DNA from: Saprospiraceae bacterium
GTDB lineage: Bacteria > Bacteroidota > Bacteroidia > Chitinophagales > Saprospiraceae
NCBI GenBank assembly: GCA_016709995.1
Contig: JADJLQ010000002.1
Coordinates: 372,001-436,000, forward strand
Length of the DNA: 64,000 nt
Direction: 5' to 3'
In this document: positions 38,427 through 48,307 of the stretch, piece by piece
Numbering within the stretch: the stretch's first letter is position 1
Layout of the letters: every line of letters starts with the position of its first letter
The notes under the pieces: generated by a model
What the model was told of the DNA's origin: nothing
Databases searched by the model: none
The model's input: only the letters and a program-made list of their open reading frames with translations
Made by a program: the position numbers and the translations under genes

Positions 38427-38654
38427 TTATAAAATCATCATCTTTTTTACAATTACTTTTATTGTGATTGGTTTTTTATCCATCATGAAGTCCTTAGTGA
38501 TTGATGAGCCGGCACAGATAGTTGTAAAATAATACATGCTGGTTACCTCATCGAAAAAATACTTATATCCAGGGCCCTTTGGTGAATTTTCGGGTGATGT
38601 GGAAGGATTTGTAATTAACCATTTACCATTGGGATGAGCAATCAAAAAATCCAT
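38427..38654 (-). pseudogene. Remnant of GH95-like alpha-L-fucosidase fused to a LacI-like start fragment
   Basis: On the minus strand the frame reads MDFLIAHPNGKWLITNPSTS followed by PENSPKGPGYKY and ICAGSSIT. This resembles the GH95 segment with the TxPSxSPEN and GSTxD signatures. The last part, from ATG 38486, reads MMDKKPITIKVIVKKM and then a stop. That stretch resembles the N-terminus of LacI regulators, and KPITIKVI is shared with the intact LacI gene at 28168. Neither part could be functional alone. It probably marks a decayed glycoside-hydrolase locus next to susCD. The GH95 assignment is moderately sure, the LacI one less so. Confidence 0.55.
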
Positions 38655-38656
38655 AA

Positions 38657-39552
38657 AGAGCAATGGCCATGCAAAATAGCAATGAATTGGCTGAAGCAGC
38701 CCGTATTTTGTACCATGAATTTGGCAAACTGGGAATTAAATCACTTAGTTGTGGCTATATGTTTATTGATGAAAATAAACTAAAACAAACAGCTTGGGTT
38801 ACCCTACCGGATGGCACCATTTTACCAAATTTTATTGATTTCCCACCGACTGGCGATCATGTTTTGAATGAAAGATACGAGAGTTGGAAAATGAAACAGC
38901 CGCTGCATGTATGCACCATTCAGGGAGAAATAAACACAGCGCATCATCAGTTTCTATCACAACATGTGCCCGAAAATGTAGCGAAAGATATTTTTGCTCA
39001 TATTTCGGATAGCATTACATTTTATGGTGCTAATTTTTCAAATGGGTATTTACTCATCCTGGCTCCCTACTTATTTTCGCCAGATGAAGAGCTTATCATT
39101 GTACGCTTTGCCAGGGTATTTGAACTGACTTATACCCGCTTTCTTGATTTAAAATTAGCAGAAGCTAAGGCTAGAGAAGCCCAGATAGAACTGGCTTTAG
39201 AAAGAGTGCGGTCTAAAACGTTAGCAATGCAATCCTCCGATGAACTGTCCACGATTATTGGATTGATCTATCAAGAACTGGGATAATTGAATGTCGAATT
39301 GCAACGATGTTTTTTTATGATCTTCAACCCTCAAAATCTTGGAGTCACCTGGTGGATGGCCAGTGGCGAATCAGTAGATTTAGGTAATGGATATTTGTAC
39401 CTTACAGTGAGCACCCCCCTCAGTTAGCCTATTTAAAAGGCTGGCAAGAACGAAAAGAAACCTGGCGTTATGTGATGCAGGGTGAAGAGAAGGCTCTGTG
39501 GGATAATTTTCTATTTAGTCAAACTGAACTTGTGCGTTTGCCTCAAAGATAA
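38657..39552 (+). pseudogene. Decayed sensor-kinase fragment (ERVRxxTMAMQ repeat family)
   Basis: The intact part (38663-39286, 207 codons) has a GAF-like sensor unit (FGKLGIKSLSCGYMFIDENK, HHQFLSQHVPENVAKDIFAHI, FSNGYLLILAPY) followed by ELALERVRSKTLAMQSSDEL, the linker repeated in large Bacteroidota sensor kinases. It stops after IYQELG. Similar sequence continues after the stop in shifted frames (SEHPPQLAYLKGWQERKETW, then LVRLPQR and TAA at 39550-39552). No kinase domain remains. The similarity begins abruptly at about 38657, right where the opposite-strand GH95-like remnant begins. Confidence 0.75.
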
Positions 39553-39864
39553 GAATATATCTCGCCCTAAAATCAAAAGGCCAATGGAAAACCACTGACC
39601 TTTTGGAACAAAAAATGTATGATTAACTTTAGTATTTATTGCACAGATTGTACAATATGTTGCACTATTCACACAAAAATAGCTCATCAAGTACAGAAAA
39701 AAGCACTAAAATCTACTAAAACGTTGTAGTAAATTTTGATACATTAAAATGCATAGACTTTTTAGTAATCCATTATACCTTAGAAGCATATAAAAAAGCA
39801 GGTAAGTCCAAGCATTCAATATATTCTACATTTGAGGTTCATTTTTAATGTTAAAAATCAGTTT
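39553..39864. other. A/T-rich intergenic region with one hairpin
   Basis: No gene was recognised. An imperfect 14-base inverted repeat (CAAAAGGCCAATGG at 39574-39587 with CCACTGACCTTTTG at 39592-39605) could form a hairpin but lacks a T run. The rest probably holds the promoter of the DUF5107 gene. Confidence 0.4.
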
Positions 39865-42800
39865 ATGTCAAAAATATCAGTAGTTGTCTTATCGCTCATT
39901 ATTTATGTATCGGGCATCAGGGCCCAATCTTTAACCTCAACCATCAAAACATATAAAAGGACATTTACGACTTACCCATTTTCAGACCCCAATCCCATCG
40001 CCAACGTAGACAAAATCTATCCATACTTTAGATTTGATGGTTATACCGATACTGCAACACTACAAACCTGGACTACAGTAGAATTGGAGAATCAATACAT
40101 CAAATTGATGATACTGCCGGAGATAGGAGGAAAGATTTGGGCTGCCTGGGACAAGGCATCTGGAGAAGCCTTCATCTATAACAATCAAGTGGTCAAGTTT
40201 AGAGATGTGGCTATGCGTGGCCCCTGGACCAGCGGCGGTATAGAGGCCAACTATGGAATCATCGGACATACGCCTAACTGTGCGACTCCTGTGGATTATA
40301 AGACACAATCTAATGCTGATAGAAGCGTAAGTTGTTTTATAGGTACCTATGACAAACTCACGCAGACATCCTGGACGATCGAAATAAACCTGGCCCCCGA
40401 CAAAGCCTATTTTACTACCAAATCATTGTGGCATAACAGTACCCCATTAGAACAACCTTATTACTCCTGGATGAATACCGGGATGCCCGCTGCCGGCAAT
40501 CTTGAATTTATCTTCCCGGGAAATAGATACCTGGGTCATGACGGAGAATATGCAGACTGGCCTATCAATAAAACCAATAACAAAAACATCTCCTTTTATA
40601 ACAATAATGACTTTGGAGGTTATAAGTCTTATCATGTTTTTGGCCAGCCTGCTGATTTTTTTGCGACATATTGGCATGATAAAGATTTTGGTATGGGCCA
40701 TTATGCACTTCAGGATGACAAGCCGGGACGCAAAATATGGATCTGGGGACTTTCCCGTCAAGGTATGATCTGGGAACAACTACTCACGGATCAGGATGGA
40801 CAATACGTGGAGATCCAATCCGGACGCCTGTTTAATCAATCCGCGGATGGCAGCACCTTTACACCCTTTAAACATAGAGGATTTTCTCCTTACGCTACAG
40901 ATGAGTGGACCGAGTATTGGTTTCCGGTCAAAAAAACCAAAGGCCTGCAGAAAGTCAATCTTTATGGGGGATTCAATTTTTATAAAGAAAACAATTATGT
41001 CAAATGGTCATTTTGCCCGGTACAATTTATTAAAGATACTGTGACTATTACTGTAGACCAAAAAGTGATCAAGAAAAAAATAAGTTTTGTTCCGCTCAAA
41101 GTAGTCAGAGATTCTATTCTGATCGTATCCGGTGGGGATGAGATATCTTTTACGATCGGTGACAAGTTTAGATATTCTACCATTCATCAAAAAGAAGGCT
41201 TGGCCCGGCCTGTAGATCTACCATCGACTTTTGACTGGAGCTCAGCATATGGTCTATATCTGAAAGGCAAAGAGTGGCAAAGGGATAGAAATTATATCAA
41301 AGCCGAAGATCTTCTCGCACAAAGCCTGGCAGCAGACTCACTTTATATATCTGCCCTTGCTGTCATGGCGGAGCTCCAATATCGTAAAATGAATTATAGC
41401 GGAGCTTTGCAGTATGCATTAAAAGGATTGAGCCTGGATACTTACGATCCACAGACCAATTTTATTTATGGGCTGATTCAAAAAGCTTTGTATCATTATC
41501 AAGATGCCAGAGATGGTTTTAGTATTGCTGCTGCATCGACGGACTACAAAAGCGCAGCTTACCTTGAGCTGGCCAGGCTCGATGCCCTGGATCAAACTTA
41601 TGATCGTGCATTATCTTATGCCATGAGGAGTACGGAATTCAATGCCAAAAATATAGAGGCCTTACAATTACTAGCCTATATATACCGGATCAAAAAAAAT
41701 CGATCCAAAGCGGCAGAGTACCTAACACAAATCTATAAGTTAAATCCACTGAACCATTTTGTAGATGCAGAAAGATGGTTGTCCAATCCAAGTCTAAATA
41801 ACAAAACACAGCTCTCGGGCCATATCCAACAGGAATTTAATGATGAGGTATATTTGAATTTGGCGGATTGGTATTTGAATGTCCAAAGTCCAAAGGATGC
41901 AGTGAGCATCTTAGGATTAGCTCCCGACCATACTGAGATACTGTACTGGAAGGCTTATGCATTACATTTATCAGGGGATTTGAGTTATACCGATGTTTTA
42001 CATAAAGCAGTATCCTCTAGTCCCGAAATGGTTTTTCCCTATCGGACTACAGCCCAGTCAGTATTTAAGTTTTCTTCAGAACATGTGGCTACCTGGCCGC
42101 CTAAATATTTTTTAGGGCTCCTGGCATGGAGCAGAGGAAATACGAGTGCGGCCAAAGATTTATTTGAATCTTGCGGCGAACCGGCTTTTGCCGCTTTTTA
42201 TGCTGCCAAAGCCAACCTATTTGATGATCAAAGGTCAATCAATTTGGAAAAAGCGATGGCACTGGATGGAAAAGGGTGGCGATACGGCAAGTTACTCGCA
42301 CAGGAATACCTAGCGCAGGGTCATCTCCAGGAAGCTCTAATGATAGCGACCAAGTATCATCAAGACTATCCCGCCAATGATGGAGTCGCTTTCCTCCTGG
42401 CTAAATGTATGATCGAAAACAAGAAGTATGAAGCAGCATATACTTTATTGATGAGTAAAACTTTTCTCCCCAATGAAGGATCCACAGAAGGGCGGTATTT
42501 GTATCGCGAAGCGACGATGCAGCAAGCGATACAGGCTATGTACAAAAATGATTTTACAGCGGCATTGCAGTTTATCGGTCAAGCAGCCCAATGGCCGGAA
42601 AATCTTGGGGTAGGCAAACCCTATGATGAAGACATCGATAGCAGGATCGAAAAATTGTGCACCGCTATTTGCTGGCAGCGCATGGGTAGGCTCCAGGAGG
42701 CCCAAAAGCTTTTTAAAGATATCAGTGAAGACCGATCGCACCTGGATAGTCCTATGCTGTTGATCAATGCACTGGCATTAAAAATGTCAGACCAAGAAGA

Positions 42801-42969
42801 GCAAGGCAATACATTATTGGAATCCTGGCAGGGCAGAATACCTGACTCCCCCATACCTGCCTGGTGTCTTTCGATGTATCAACAGCAAATGAACTTAACC
42901 GATCCGACCATGACACTTGACTCAAAAAATTTAATTAAATCTGTGGTCGGTTATTTAAATCAACAGTAG
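39865..42969 (+). CDS. Exported DUF5107 domain protein with TPR repeats
   Basis: The product is about 1034 residues. A signal peptide (MSKISVVVLSLIIYVSGIRA) is followed by a DUF5107-type domain of about 350 residues with a galactose-mutarotase-like look (LENQYIKLMILPEIGGKIWA, GIEANYGIIGHTP, LWHNSTPLEQPYYSWMN, GRKIWIWGLSRQGMIWEQLLTDQDGQYVEIQSGR). TPR repeats follow to the end (ALAVMAELQYRKMNYSGALQYALKGLSLD and further units). DUF5107 proteins are found near carbohydrate genes; their function is not established. ATG 39865 is preferred over TTG 39832 because of the signal peptide. Confidence 0.85.
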   Translation: MSKISVVVLSLIIYVSGIRAQSLTSTIKTYKRTFTTYPFSDPNPIANVDKIYPYFRFDGYTDTATLQTWTTVELENQYIKLMILPEIGGKIWAAWDKASGEAFIYNNQVVKFRDVAMRGPWTSGGIEANYGIIGHTPNCATPVDYKTQSNADRSVSCFIGTYDKLTQTSWTIEINLAPDKAYFTTKSLWHNSTPLEQPYYSWMNTGMPAAGNLEFIFPGNRYLGHDGEYADWPINKTNNKNISFYNNNDFGGYKSYHVFGQPADFFATYWHDKDFGMGHYALQDDKPGRKIWIWGLSRQGMIWEQLLTDQDGQYVEIQSGRLFNQSADGSTFTPFKHRGFSPYATDEWTEYWFPVKKTKGLQKVNLYGGFNFYKENNYVKWSFCPVQFIKDTVTITVDQKVIKKKISFVPLKVVRDSILIVSGGDEISFTIGDKFRYSTIHQKEGLARPVDLPSTFDWSSAYGLYLKGKEWQRDRNYIKAEDLLAQSLAADSLYISALAVMAELQYRKMNYSGALQYALKGLSLDTYDPQTNFIYGLIQKALYHYQDARDGFSIAAASTDYKSAAYLELARLDALDQTYDRALSYAMRSTEFNAKNIEALQLLAYIYRIKKNRSKAAEYLTQIYKLNPLNHFVDAERWLSNPSLNNKTQLSGHIQQEFNDEVYLNLADWYLNVQSPKDAVSILGLAPDHTEILYWKAYALHLSGDLSYTDVLHKAVSSSPEMVFPYRTTAQSVFKFSSEHVATWPPKYFLGLLAWSRGNTSAAKDLFESCGEPAFAAFYAAKANLFDDQRSINLEKAMALDGKGWRYGKLLAQEYLAQGHLQEALMIATKYHQDYPANDGVAFLLAKCMIENKKYEAAYTLLMSKTFLPNEGSTEGRYLYREATMQQAIQAMYKNDFTAALQFIGQAAQWPENLGVGKPYDEDIDSRIEKLCTAICWQRMGRLQEAQKLFKDISEDRSHLDSPMLLINALALKMSDQEEQGNTLLESWQGRIPDSPIPAWCLSMYQQQMNLTDPTMTLDSKNLIKSVVGYLNQQ

Positions 42970-42973
42970 AGTC

Positions 42974-43339
42974 CTATGCTATCCGCAGTGAAAGCTGGAA
43001 CCCTTTTACATTATAATTGGCTCTATGTTTGTACACTTGGTTTCCTGGCAGCTGAATCTCTACTTCCAGATCTTCTGATAAGGTATCGCGGTTTCTGACA
43101 AATCTTTTTACATACTGTTCATCACCAATCTCGATAGTTTGTATTTCATTGAGGTGATGTAATATGGCATTGCCATCCTGATTTTGGTCAAAATTAGACC
43201 ATTTGCTCATATCAAATTTTAATATGGCTTTATTTGCAGTATCTACTTCTAAAGTCGACTGTAAGGCGACCGCAGTAAAGACCAGTCCATTTGCATTAAA
43301 TACAAGGCGTTGGCGCGTCTTGCGTAGATTCTTTATCAT
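42974..43339 (-). CDS. Hypothetical protein
   Basis: The 121-residue product, starting at ATG 43337-43339, converges on the DUF5107 gene with a 4-base gap. It has no signal peptide or membrane segment. Alternating hydrophobic and polar residues (RLVFNANGLVFTAVALQSTLEVD, IEIGDEQYVKRFV, LEVEIQLPGNQVYKHRANYNV) suggest a small beta-rich protein. No family was recognised. Composition and the tight fit between neighbours support a real gene. Confidence 0.55.
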   Translation of the reverse strand: MIKNLRKTRQRLVFNANGLVFTAVALQSTLEVDTANKAILKFDMSKWSNFDQNQDGNAILHHLNEIQTIEIGDEQYVKRFVRNRDTLSEDLEVEIQLPGNQVYKHRANYNVKGFQLSLRIA

Positions 43340-43842
43340 ACAATGTTGAATAAATATTTTTTAATAAAATTTAGAAATAAGAGATAACGAATGAAGCCAT
43401 TCAATAAAAAAATACTTGTAATAAAATTGATAAAATGGGGTTTGGCTTTCGCAGAATAACTTGCGAATCGAGATTTAAGCAGAACAGTAAGAAGCTCATT
43501 ATCTTCCGGAAAACTGGCCAAATATACTCAAATCGACATTTCCCTGTCAATTGTTTTTTTAAGGATGGATGGACTTATTTTTTGGCAATTTTTTGTGCAT
43601 GTTTTTTTTACAATATCAGGTTAAAATTTTGTCATAAAAAATATAAATAATTGATAATTAATTTGTTATATATTTTTATTTTTTCAAAAAAATAATTTTT
43701 GTTACCCCATAAAAATGATGCAGTTTATTGATTTTCTTGTTTTAAGAAATGCTTAGTGGGTTAAAAAACCTCGTGAAATTATGCCAGACAAATATTCATG
43801 AAGGCGTATTGGCCCTTTAAAGTGGTACAGTCGTATTTTTGG
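43340..43842. other. A/T-rich intergenic region
   Basis: About 500 bases, strongly A/T-rich, between the hypothetical gene and the ABC fusion gene. No gene-like frame, exact promoter box or RNA motif was recognised. Confidence 0.4.
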
Positions 43843-43845
43843 ATG

Positions 43846-45564
43846 ATGGAGCATGTTATAGAGACTAGTGCGCTGACCAAGAGATTTGGATCGTTGACGG
43901 CTATCGATGAGATCTCCATGCATGTGAGACAAGGAGAGATCTATGGATTTTTAGGATTAAATGGCGCCGGTAAAACCACCCTGATCAGGGCTTTGTTGGG
44001 TATGATCAAACCGTCACAAGGCACTATTAAGTTATTTGGTCATCAGGTAAAGCAGGCATCTCGCATCTGGAATGATATAGGGTATATGGTAGAGACCCCG
44101 GCGTCTTATCCCAATCTGACTGTCGTCGAAAACCTACAGGTGTACCATACATTGAGAGGACTGAAGGAACCTCGAGCCATTGATCAAATCGTCGACACCC
44201 TGGAATTGACAGCTTATAGATCTGTCCAGGCAAAATATCTTTCCCTGGGAAACAATCAACGGCTTGGATTGGCGAAAGCGCTTCTTCATCATCCGAGGCT
44301 ACTGATCCTCGATGAGCCTATTAATGGTCTGGATCCTGCCGGTATAGTCAAAATCAGAGAATATCTGGGAAAGTTAGCAAAGGAAGAGGGTGCAACCATA
44401 TTCCTATCCAGCCACATTCTTTCCGAAATCGCTAAGCTCGCCACTCGTATAGGCATCGTACATCAAGGCCGATTAATCCATGAAATCAATACAGAGGATC
44501 TGCCACAGCTGGTACATAAGACCTTATATATAGACACCCTGGACAATGATCGTGCCTATGAAGTGTTGGTGAAGCAAGGCCTCAAAGTATCTAAGGCAAA
44601 AGCAGGGCCCCTGATATGCAAGGATAAAAGAGGTCTCGATCAGCCTGAGCTCCTGTCCGAAGATTTATTTAAAGCCGGCCTTGCTGTCAGGTCCTTTCAT
44701 ATTGTACAGGAAGACCTTGAATCCTTTTTCCTCAGGATGATCCAGCCATCGACCCCATACAAACCAAGCATGATGAATACTGCATGGCACGCGCTCAAGG
44801 CGGAAGTATTAAAAAATAAACATTCACCCATCCATGGAATCACTTTAGTTGCATTTGCTTTGGCACCGATATTTGGAGGTATCATCATGTTTTTGATGCA
44901 GTCCAGAGGTATGGATGGTTTGTCCGGTGCTCTGCGTTCCAAATCGGAAGTATTAGCTATAGCCGCCGATTGGCCATCATATCTCAGTATATTGACTCAA
45001 GCTGTTGGAGTAGGAGGGATCTTGATATTTGGATTTATCACCAGCTGGCTTTTTGGAAGGGAGTTTTCTGATGGCACCGTCAAAGACTTGATAGCCCTGC
45101 CTGTATCCAGAGCCAATATTTTGAATGCAAAATTTATTTATGCAACAACCTGGTGTGTAGCATTGGTGATCTGTAACCTGCTGCTTGGACTATTGATCGG
45201 TTTCATCCTGGGATTATCCGGATGGGAGTGGAGCTTTTTCGCCCGGGAGTTAAACCACTATTTCCTCACGACTTTTCTCATAATATTGTTGAATACTCCT
45301 GTCGCTTACTTTGCTTTATGGGGCAAGGGGTATCTTTCTCCACTGGGATTGGTCACGATCATGCTGGTCATGTCTCAGATACTTGGAGCACTCGGTGTGG
45401 GACAATATTTCCCCTGGGCAGTGCCTGGCTTATACAGCGGTAGTGGAGGCGCAGCGTATCGATCACAGTTGAACTATCTGAGTTATGCTTTGTTATTCCT
45501 GACAAGTATAGCAGGATATTTTGGGTCAATAAGTTATTGGTCGAAGAAGGATTTGGAAAAATAG
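43846..45564 (+). CDS. ABC transporter with ATPase and ABC-2 permease fused in one chain
   Basis: The product is about 572 residues. The N-terminal 300 form an ABC ATPase with FLGLNGAGKTT (Walker A), YLSLGNNQRLGLAKAL (signature, LSLGN instead of LSGGQ), LLILDEPINGLDP (Walker B) and the SSHILSEI histidine switch. From about residue 320 an ABC-2-type permease follows with six membrane segments (GITLVAFALAPIFGGIIMFL, GGILIFGFITSWLFG, FSDGTVKDLIALPVSRANILNAKF). Usually these are two genes. It is probably an exporter of a peptide, lipid or drug. ATG 43846 is chosen; 43843 and 43798 are possible. Confidence 0.85.
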   Translation: MEHVIETSALTKRFGSLTAIDEISMHVRQGEIYGFLGLNGAGKTTLIRALLGMIKPSQGTIKLFGHQVKQASRIWNDIGYMVETPASYPNLTVVENLQVYHTLRGLKEPRAIDQIVDTLELTAYRSVQAKYLSLGNNQRLGLAKALLHHPRLLILDEPINGLDPAGIVKIREYLGKLAKEEGATIFLSSHILSEIAKLATRIGIVHQGRLIHEINTEDLPQLVHKTLYIDTLDNDRAYEVLVKQGLKVSKAKAGPLICKDKRGLDQPELLSEDLFKAGLAVRSFHIVQEDLESFFLRMIQPSTPYKPSMMNTAWHALKAEVLKNKHSPIHGITLVAFALAPIFGGIIMFLMQSRGMDGLSGALRSKSEVLAIAADWPSYLSILTQAVGVGGILIFGFITSWLFGREFSDGTVKDLIALPVSRANILNAKFIYATTWCVALVICNLLLGLLIGFILGLSGWEWSFFARELNHYFLTTFLIILLNTPVAYFALWGKGYLSPLGLVTIMLVMSQILGALGVGQYFPWAVPGLYSGSGGAAYRSQLNYLSYALLFLTSIAGYFGSISYWSKKDLEK

Positions 45565-45712
45565 GGCAATAGAGCATCCAGCAGTCTCAGATGGCATTGG
45601 GCTTTGGTTATTCTGTGGAAAAGGATGATCTTGCATATAAGTAAACTTTTCGAAGATATTTTTTGACAACTATTACCATTTGATATTTTAAAAAGAAAAT
45701 TCTAAACAGAAG

Positions 45713-46678
45713 ATGATGAAAAATTGGCGATTCATTTCCTTGAGTCTGTTGTTAGTGATTGGGTGTAATCATAAGGATACGAATGTTCCGGTAGTGGGAT
45801 TTGTAGATGCCTTTGAAGACAACACCATCGGGCAGGCGAAAACCGGGTTTATCGATGCACTGGAACAGGCCGGTTATGAAGAAAAAAAAGGTACGCTCAA
45901 AATTATTTATCGCAATGCTCAGGGCAATATCCCTACACTCACTCAGATAGTCAATTATTTTATTGCACAAGAGGTCTCACTCATAGCCACGAACCCATCT
46001 TTGTCTACGATTACCGCTGTACAGAACACCAAGACTATCCCCATATTTATGATGGTCTCTCCCTCACCAGAATTGATGAAAGTCAATGATGCACAAGGCC
46101 ATGCTCCTGACAATTTGCTTGGGGTGGGAGAGACCTTGGACTATATAGACACTTCATTTTTACTCATTCCAAAAGTGGTAAAATCCAAATCAGGTCCTTT
46201 AACGGTCGGCATGTTATACAATCAATCCGAGCCTCAGTCAGTCGAAGCGATGGAACGCATCCGAAATCTGGCTACCAACAATAATATCACCCTTATCTAT
46301 CAATCTGTCAATTCATCTGCAGATGTACCATTGGTTACAGCCTCTTTATTGGCAAGGAATATCGATGTGTTTTTTGCAAATCCCGACAACATTGTTTTTG
46401 CTTCATTTGAATCCATACTCCAATCATGTAATCAAAAAAATATCCCGATTTTTACGAGTGAAGCCGGATTGGTACAACGGGGTGCATTGGCAGCCTATGG
46501 CGCCGACATCTATCAATGGGGGTACCAGGCAGGCACGCAAGCTGCACAATATTTAAAATCAAAAAACCTCCAGGGATTACATTGGGAGATGGTCACCCTT
46601 AGGAAAAAAGTTTATAATCCCGTAGCCGCTCAAAAATTCGGAATTAATATACCTACTGACTTCGGGTCTATTCAATGA
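45713..46678 (+). CDS. ABC importer substrate-binding lipoprotein (TrpX-like)
   Basis: The 321-residue protein has a lipoprotein signal ending LLLVIGC, then the ABC_sub_bind fold (VGFVDAFEDNTIGQAKTGFIDALEQAGY, TLKIIYRNAQGNIPTLTQIVNYFIAQEVSLIATNPS, TIPIFMMVSPSP, GVGETLDYI, GMLYNQSEPQSVEAMERI, IPIFTSEAGLVQRGALAAYGADIYQWGYQAG). Relatives include proteins annotated as tryptophan/tyrosine binding components. The stop overlaps the next ATG as ATGA. It is the first gene of a three-gene importer. Confidence 0.9.
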   Translation: MMKNWRFISLSLLLVIGCNHKDTNVPVVGFVDAFEDNTIGQAKTGFIDALEQAGYEEKKGTLKIIYRNAQGNIPTLTQIVNYFIAQEVSLIATNPSLSTITAVQNTKTIPIFMMVSPSPELMKVNDAQGHAPDNLLGVGETLDYIDTSFLLIPKVVKSKSGPLTVGMLYNQSEPQSVEAMERIRNLATNNNITLIYQSVNSSADVPLVTASLLARNIDVFFANPDNIVFASFESILQSCNQKNIPIFTSEAGLVQRGALAAYGADIYQWGYQAGTQAAQYLKSKNLQGLHWEMVTLRKKVYNPVAAQKFGINIPTDFGSIQ

Positions 46679-47550
46679 GTCAATTTTATCTCACGGCGCT
46701 TCAACTTGCTTTGTGCCTTGGTCCTATGGCATTGGGTATATTCATTTCGATGAAGGTTTTTAATATCCCTGATATCACCACAGACGGCAGTTATACTTTG
46801 GGTGCCGTAGTGACGGCGACAGGGCTTATTCAACATTGGCCAGCCTGGGTCATACTGCCGGCTTGCATGTGCGCAGGGGCGCTTGCGGGCGTGTGTACAG
46901 GCGTGATCCATACTAAATTGAAAATCGATGCCTTGCTGGCTGGTATCCTGGTGATGACCGGATTGTATTCCGTCAACCTGATTTTTCTGGGAAGGTCTAA
47001 CGTACCCCTGATCAATCAACCGGGCATATTTACTTCGGTCACTATTTTTCAGAATGTACTTTTTAATCAGGTTGTTATAGCGATCTGTATAACGGTGCTG
47101 CTTATGATGATATTGAATTATGTTCTCAAGACCGATTTTGGCATAGCGATGCGAGCCACAGGCAACAATCCGGTCATGACTAAATCAATGGGTATCAATA
47201 ACGACATGGTCAAGATACTCGGACTAGCCATCGCCAATGCCCTCACCGGCCTGAGTGGTTATCTCGTGGCTCAATACCAAAACTTTACAGATATCAATAT
47301 GGGTATCGGCATCGTCATCACTGGCCTGGGATCGGTCCTGATAGCAGATGCCCTCAAGACCTGGATGCACCTCACCAGCATTGGCTGGCAGATCGTCCTG
47401 GTGATCGTAGGAAGCATATTGTTTCAAATGGTATTGGCAGGTACCCTGGCTATGGGTATCGATCCCAATTGGCTAAAACTGGTTACTGCGTTATTTGTTT
47501 TAATGATCGTAGCCTTGCCTCGACTGACCAGCGCTTTGCAAAAAAGTTGA
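46675..47550 (+). CDS. ABC importer permease (TrpY-like)
   Basis: The 291-residue inner-membrane protein has about eight or nine hydrophobic segments and family motifs such as FNIPDITTDGSYTLGAVV, DALLAGILVMTGLYSVNL, DFGIAMRATGNNPVMTKSMGI and GLANALTGLSGYLVAQYQ-type sequence (read as GLAIANALTGLSGYLVAQYQ). It belongs to the branched-chain-permease-like group that accompanies ABC_sub_bind proteins. It overlaps the upstream gene by 4 bases and is followed by the ATPase gene 7 bases later. Confidence 0.9.
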   Translation: MSQFYLTALQLALCLGPMALGIFISMKVFNIPDITTDGSYTLGAVVTATGLIQHWPAWVILPACMCAGALAGVCTGVIHTKLKIDALLAGILVMTGLYSVNLIFLGRSNVPLINQPGIFTSVTIFQNVLFNQVVIAICITVLLMMILNYVLKTDFGIAMRATGNNPVMTKSMGINNDMVKILGLAIANALTGLSGYLVAQYQNFTDINMGIGIVITGLGSVLIADALKTWMHLTSIGWQIVLVIVGSILFQMVLAGTLAMGIDPNWLKLVTALFVLMIVALPRLTSALQKS

Positions 47551-47557
47551 AAAAGTT

Positions 47558-48307
47558 ATGATTTCGCTACGACACATTAGCAAGATTTTTAATCAGGGAA
47601 AAATAAATGAAGTCATTGCATTGGATGACATCTCCCTGGATATACATCAGGGCGAGTTTGTCGTCATCATTGGTGCTAACGGCAGTGGCAAGACTACCCT
47701 GATGAATATCATAGAAGGTTCTGAATTGCCTACTGAAGGGTCTATCAGTATAAAGGATACAGAGGTGACGGCGCTTCCTGAATACAAACGCAGCAAGTGG
47801 GTCGCACGCGTATTTCAAAATCCTACCAATGGTACTGCCCCTGACCTGACTATCCTGGACAATTTTAGGCTGGCAGCGTTGCGAACTCAGCGCAAAAACG
47901 TGACGATTGGCACGAATGCGGCATTCCGAAAGCGGGTCCAGGAGAAAATCAGTAGTTTGGGTATGGGACTCGAAAACAAGATCAGTCAAGCTATGGGCAG
48001 CCTATCAGGTGGCCAGCGCCAGGCGCTGACCTTACTCATGAGTGTCATGGACGATACAGATATCTTGCTGTTAGACGAACCCACCGCGGCGCTGGATCCC
48101 AAGTCTGCCCTGGTCGTCATGCGACTGGCAGAAAAATTAAATCAGGATATGGGCATCACCACGATCCTGATCACGCACAATTTAAAAGATGCTTTACAAT
48201 ACGGGGATCGGTTGATCCAATTCCAGGAGGGAAAGATCGTATGTGATATCGATAAAGGATCAAAAGCAAATCTTATGCTGCAGGATATTTATGGATGGTT
48301 TGCATGA
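47558..48307 (+). CDS. ABC importer ATP-binding protein (TrpZ-like)
   Basis: The 249-residue ATPase has Walker A GANGSGKTTLMN, Q loop VARVFQNPTNGTAPDLTILDN, signature GSLSGGQRQALTLLMSVM, Walker B DILLLDEPTAALDP and switch ITHNLKDALQYG. It completes the importer with the two preceding genes. The transported compound is unknown. Tryptophan is possible by family analogy, but this subfamily also includes other specificities. Confidence 0.93.
   Translation: MISLRHISKIFNQGKINEVIALDDISLDIHQGEFVVIIGANGSGKTTLMNIIEGSELPTEGSISIKDTEVTALPEYKRSKWVARVFQNPTNGTAPDLTILDNFRLAALRTQRKNVTIGTNAAFRKRVQEKISSLGMGLENKISQAMGSLSGGQRQALTLLMSVMDDTDILLLDEPTAALDPKSALVVMRLAEKLNQDMGITTILITHNLKDALQYGDRLIQFQEGKIVCDIDKGSKANLMLQDIYGWFA

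Noticed and set aside
45713..48307. T-box or other tryptophan riboswitch before the TrpXYZ-like importer
   Set aside because: The 148 bases upstream contain no T-box-like conserved sequence or terminator-antiterminator pair.
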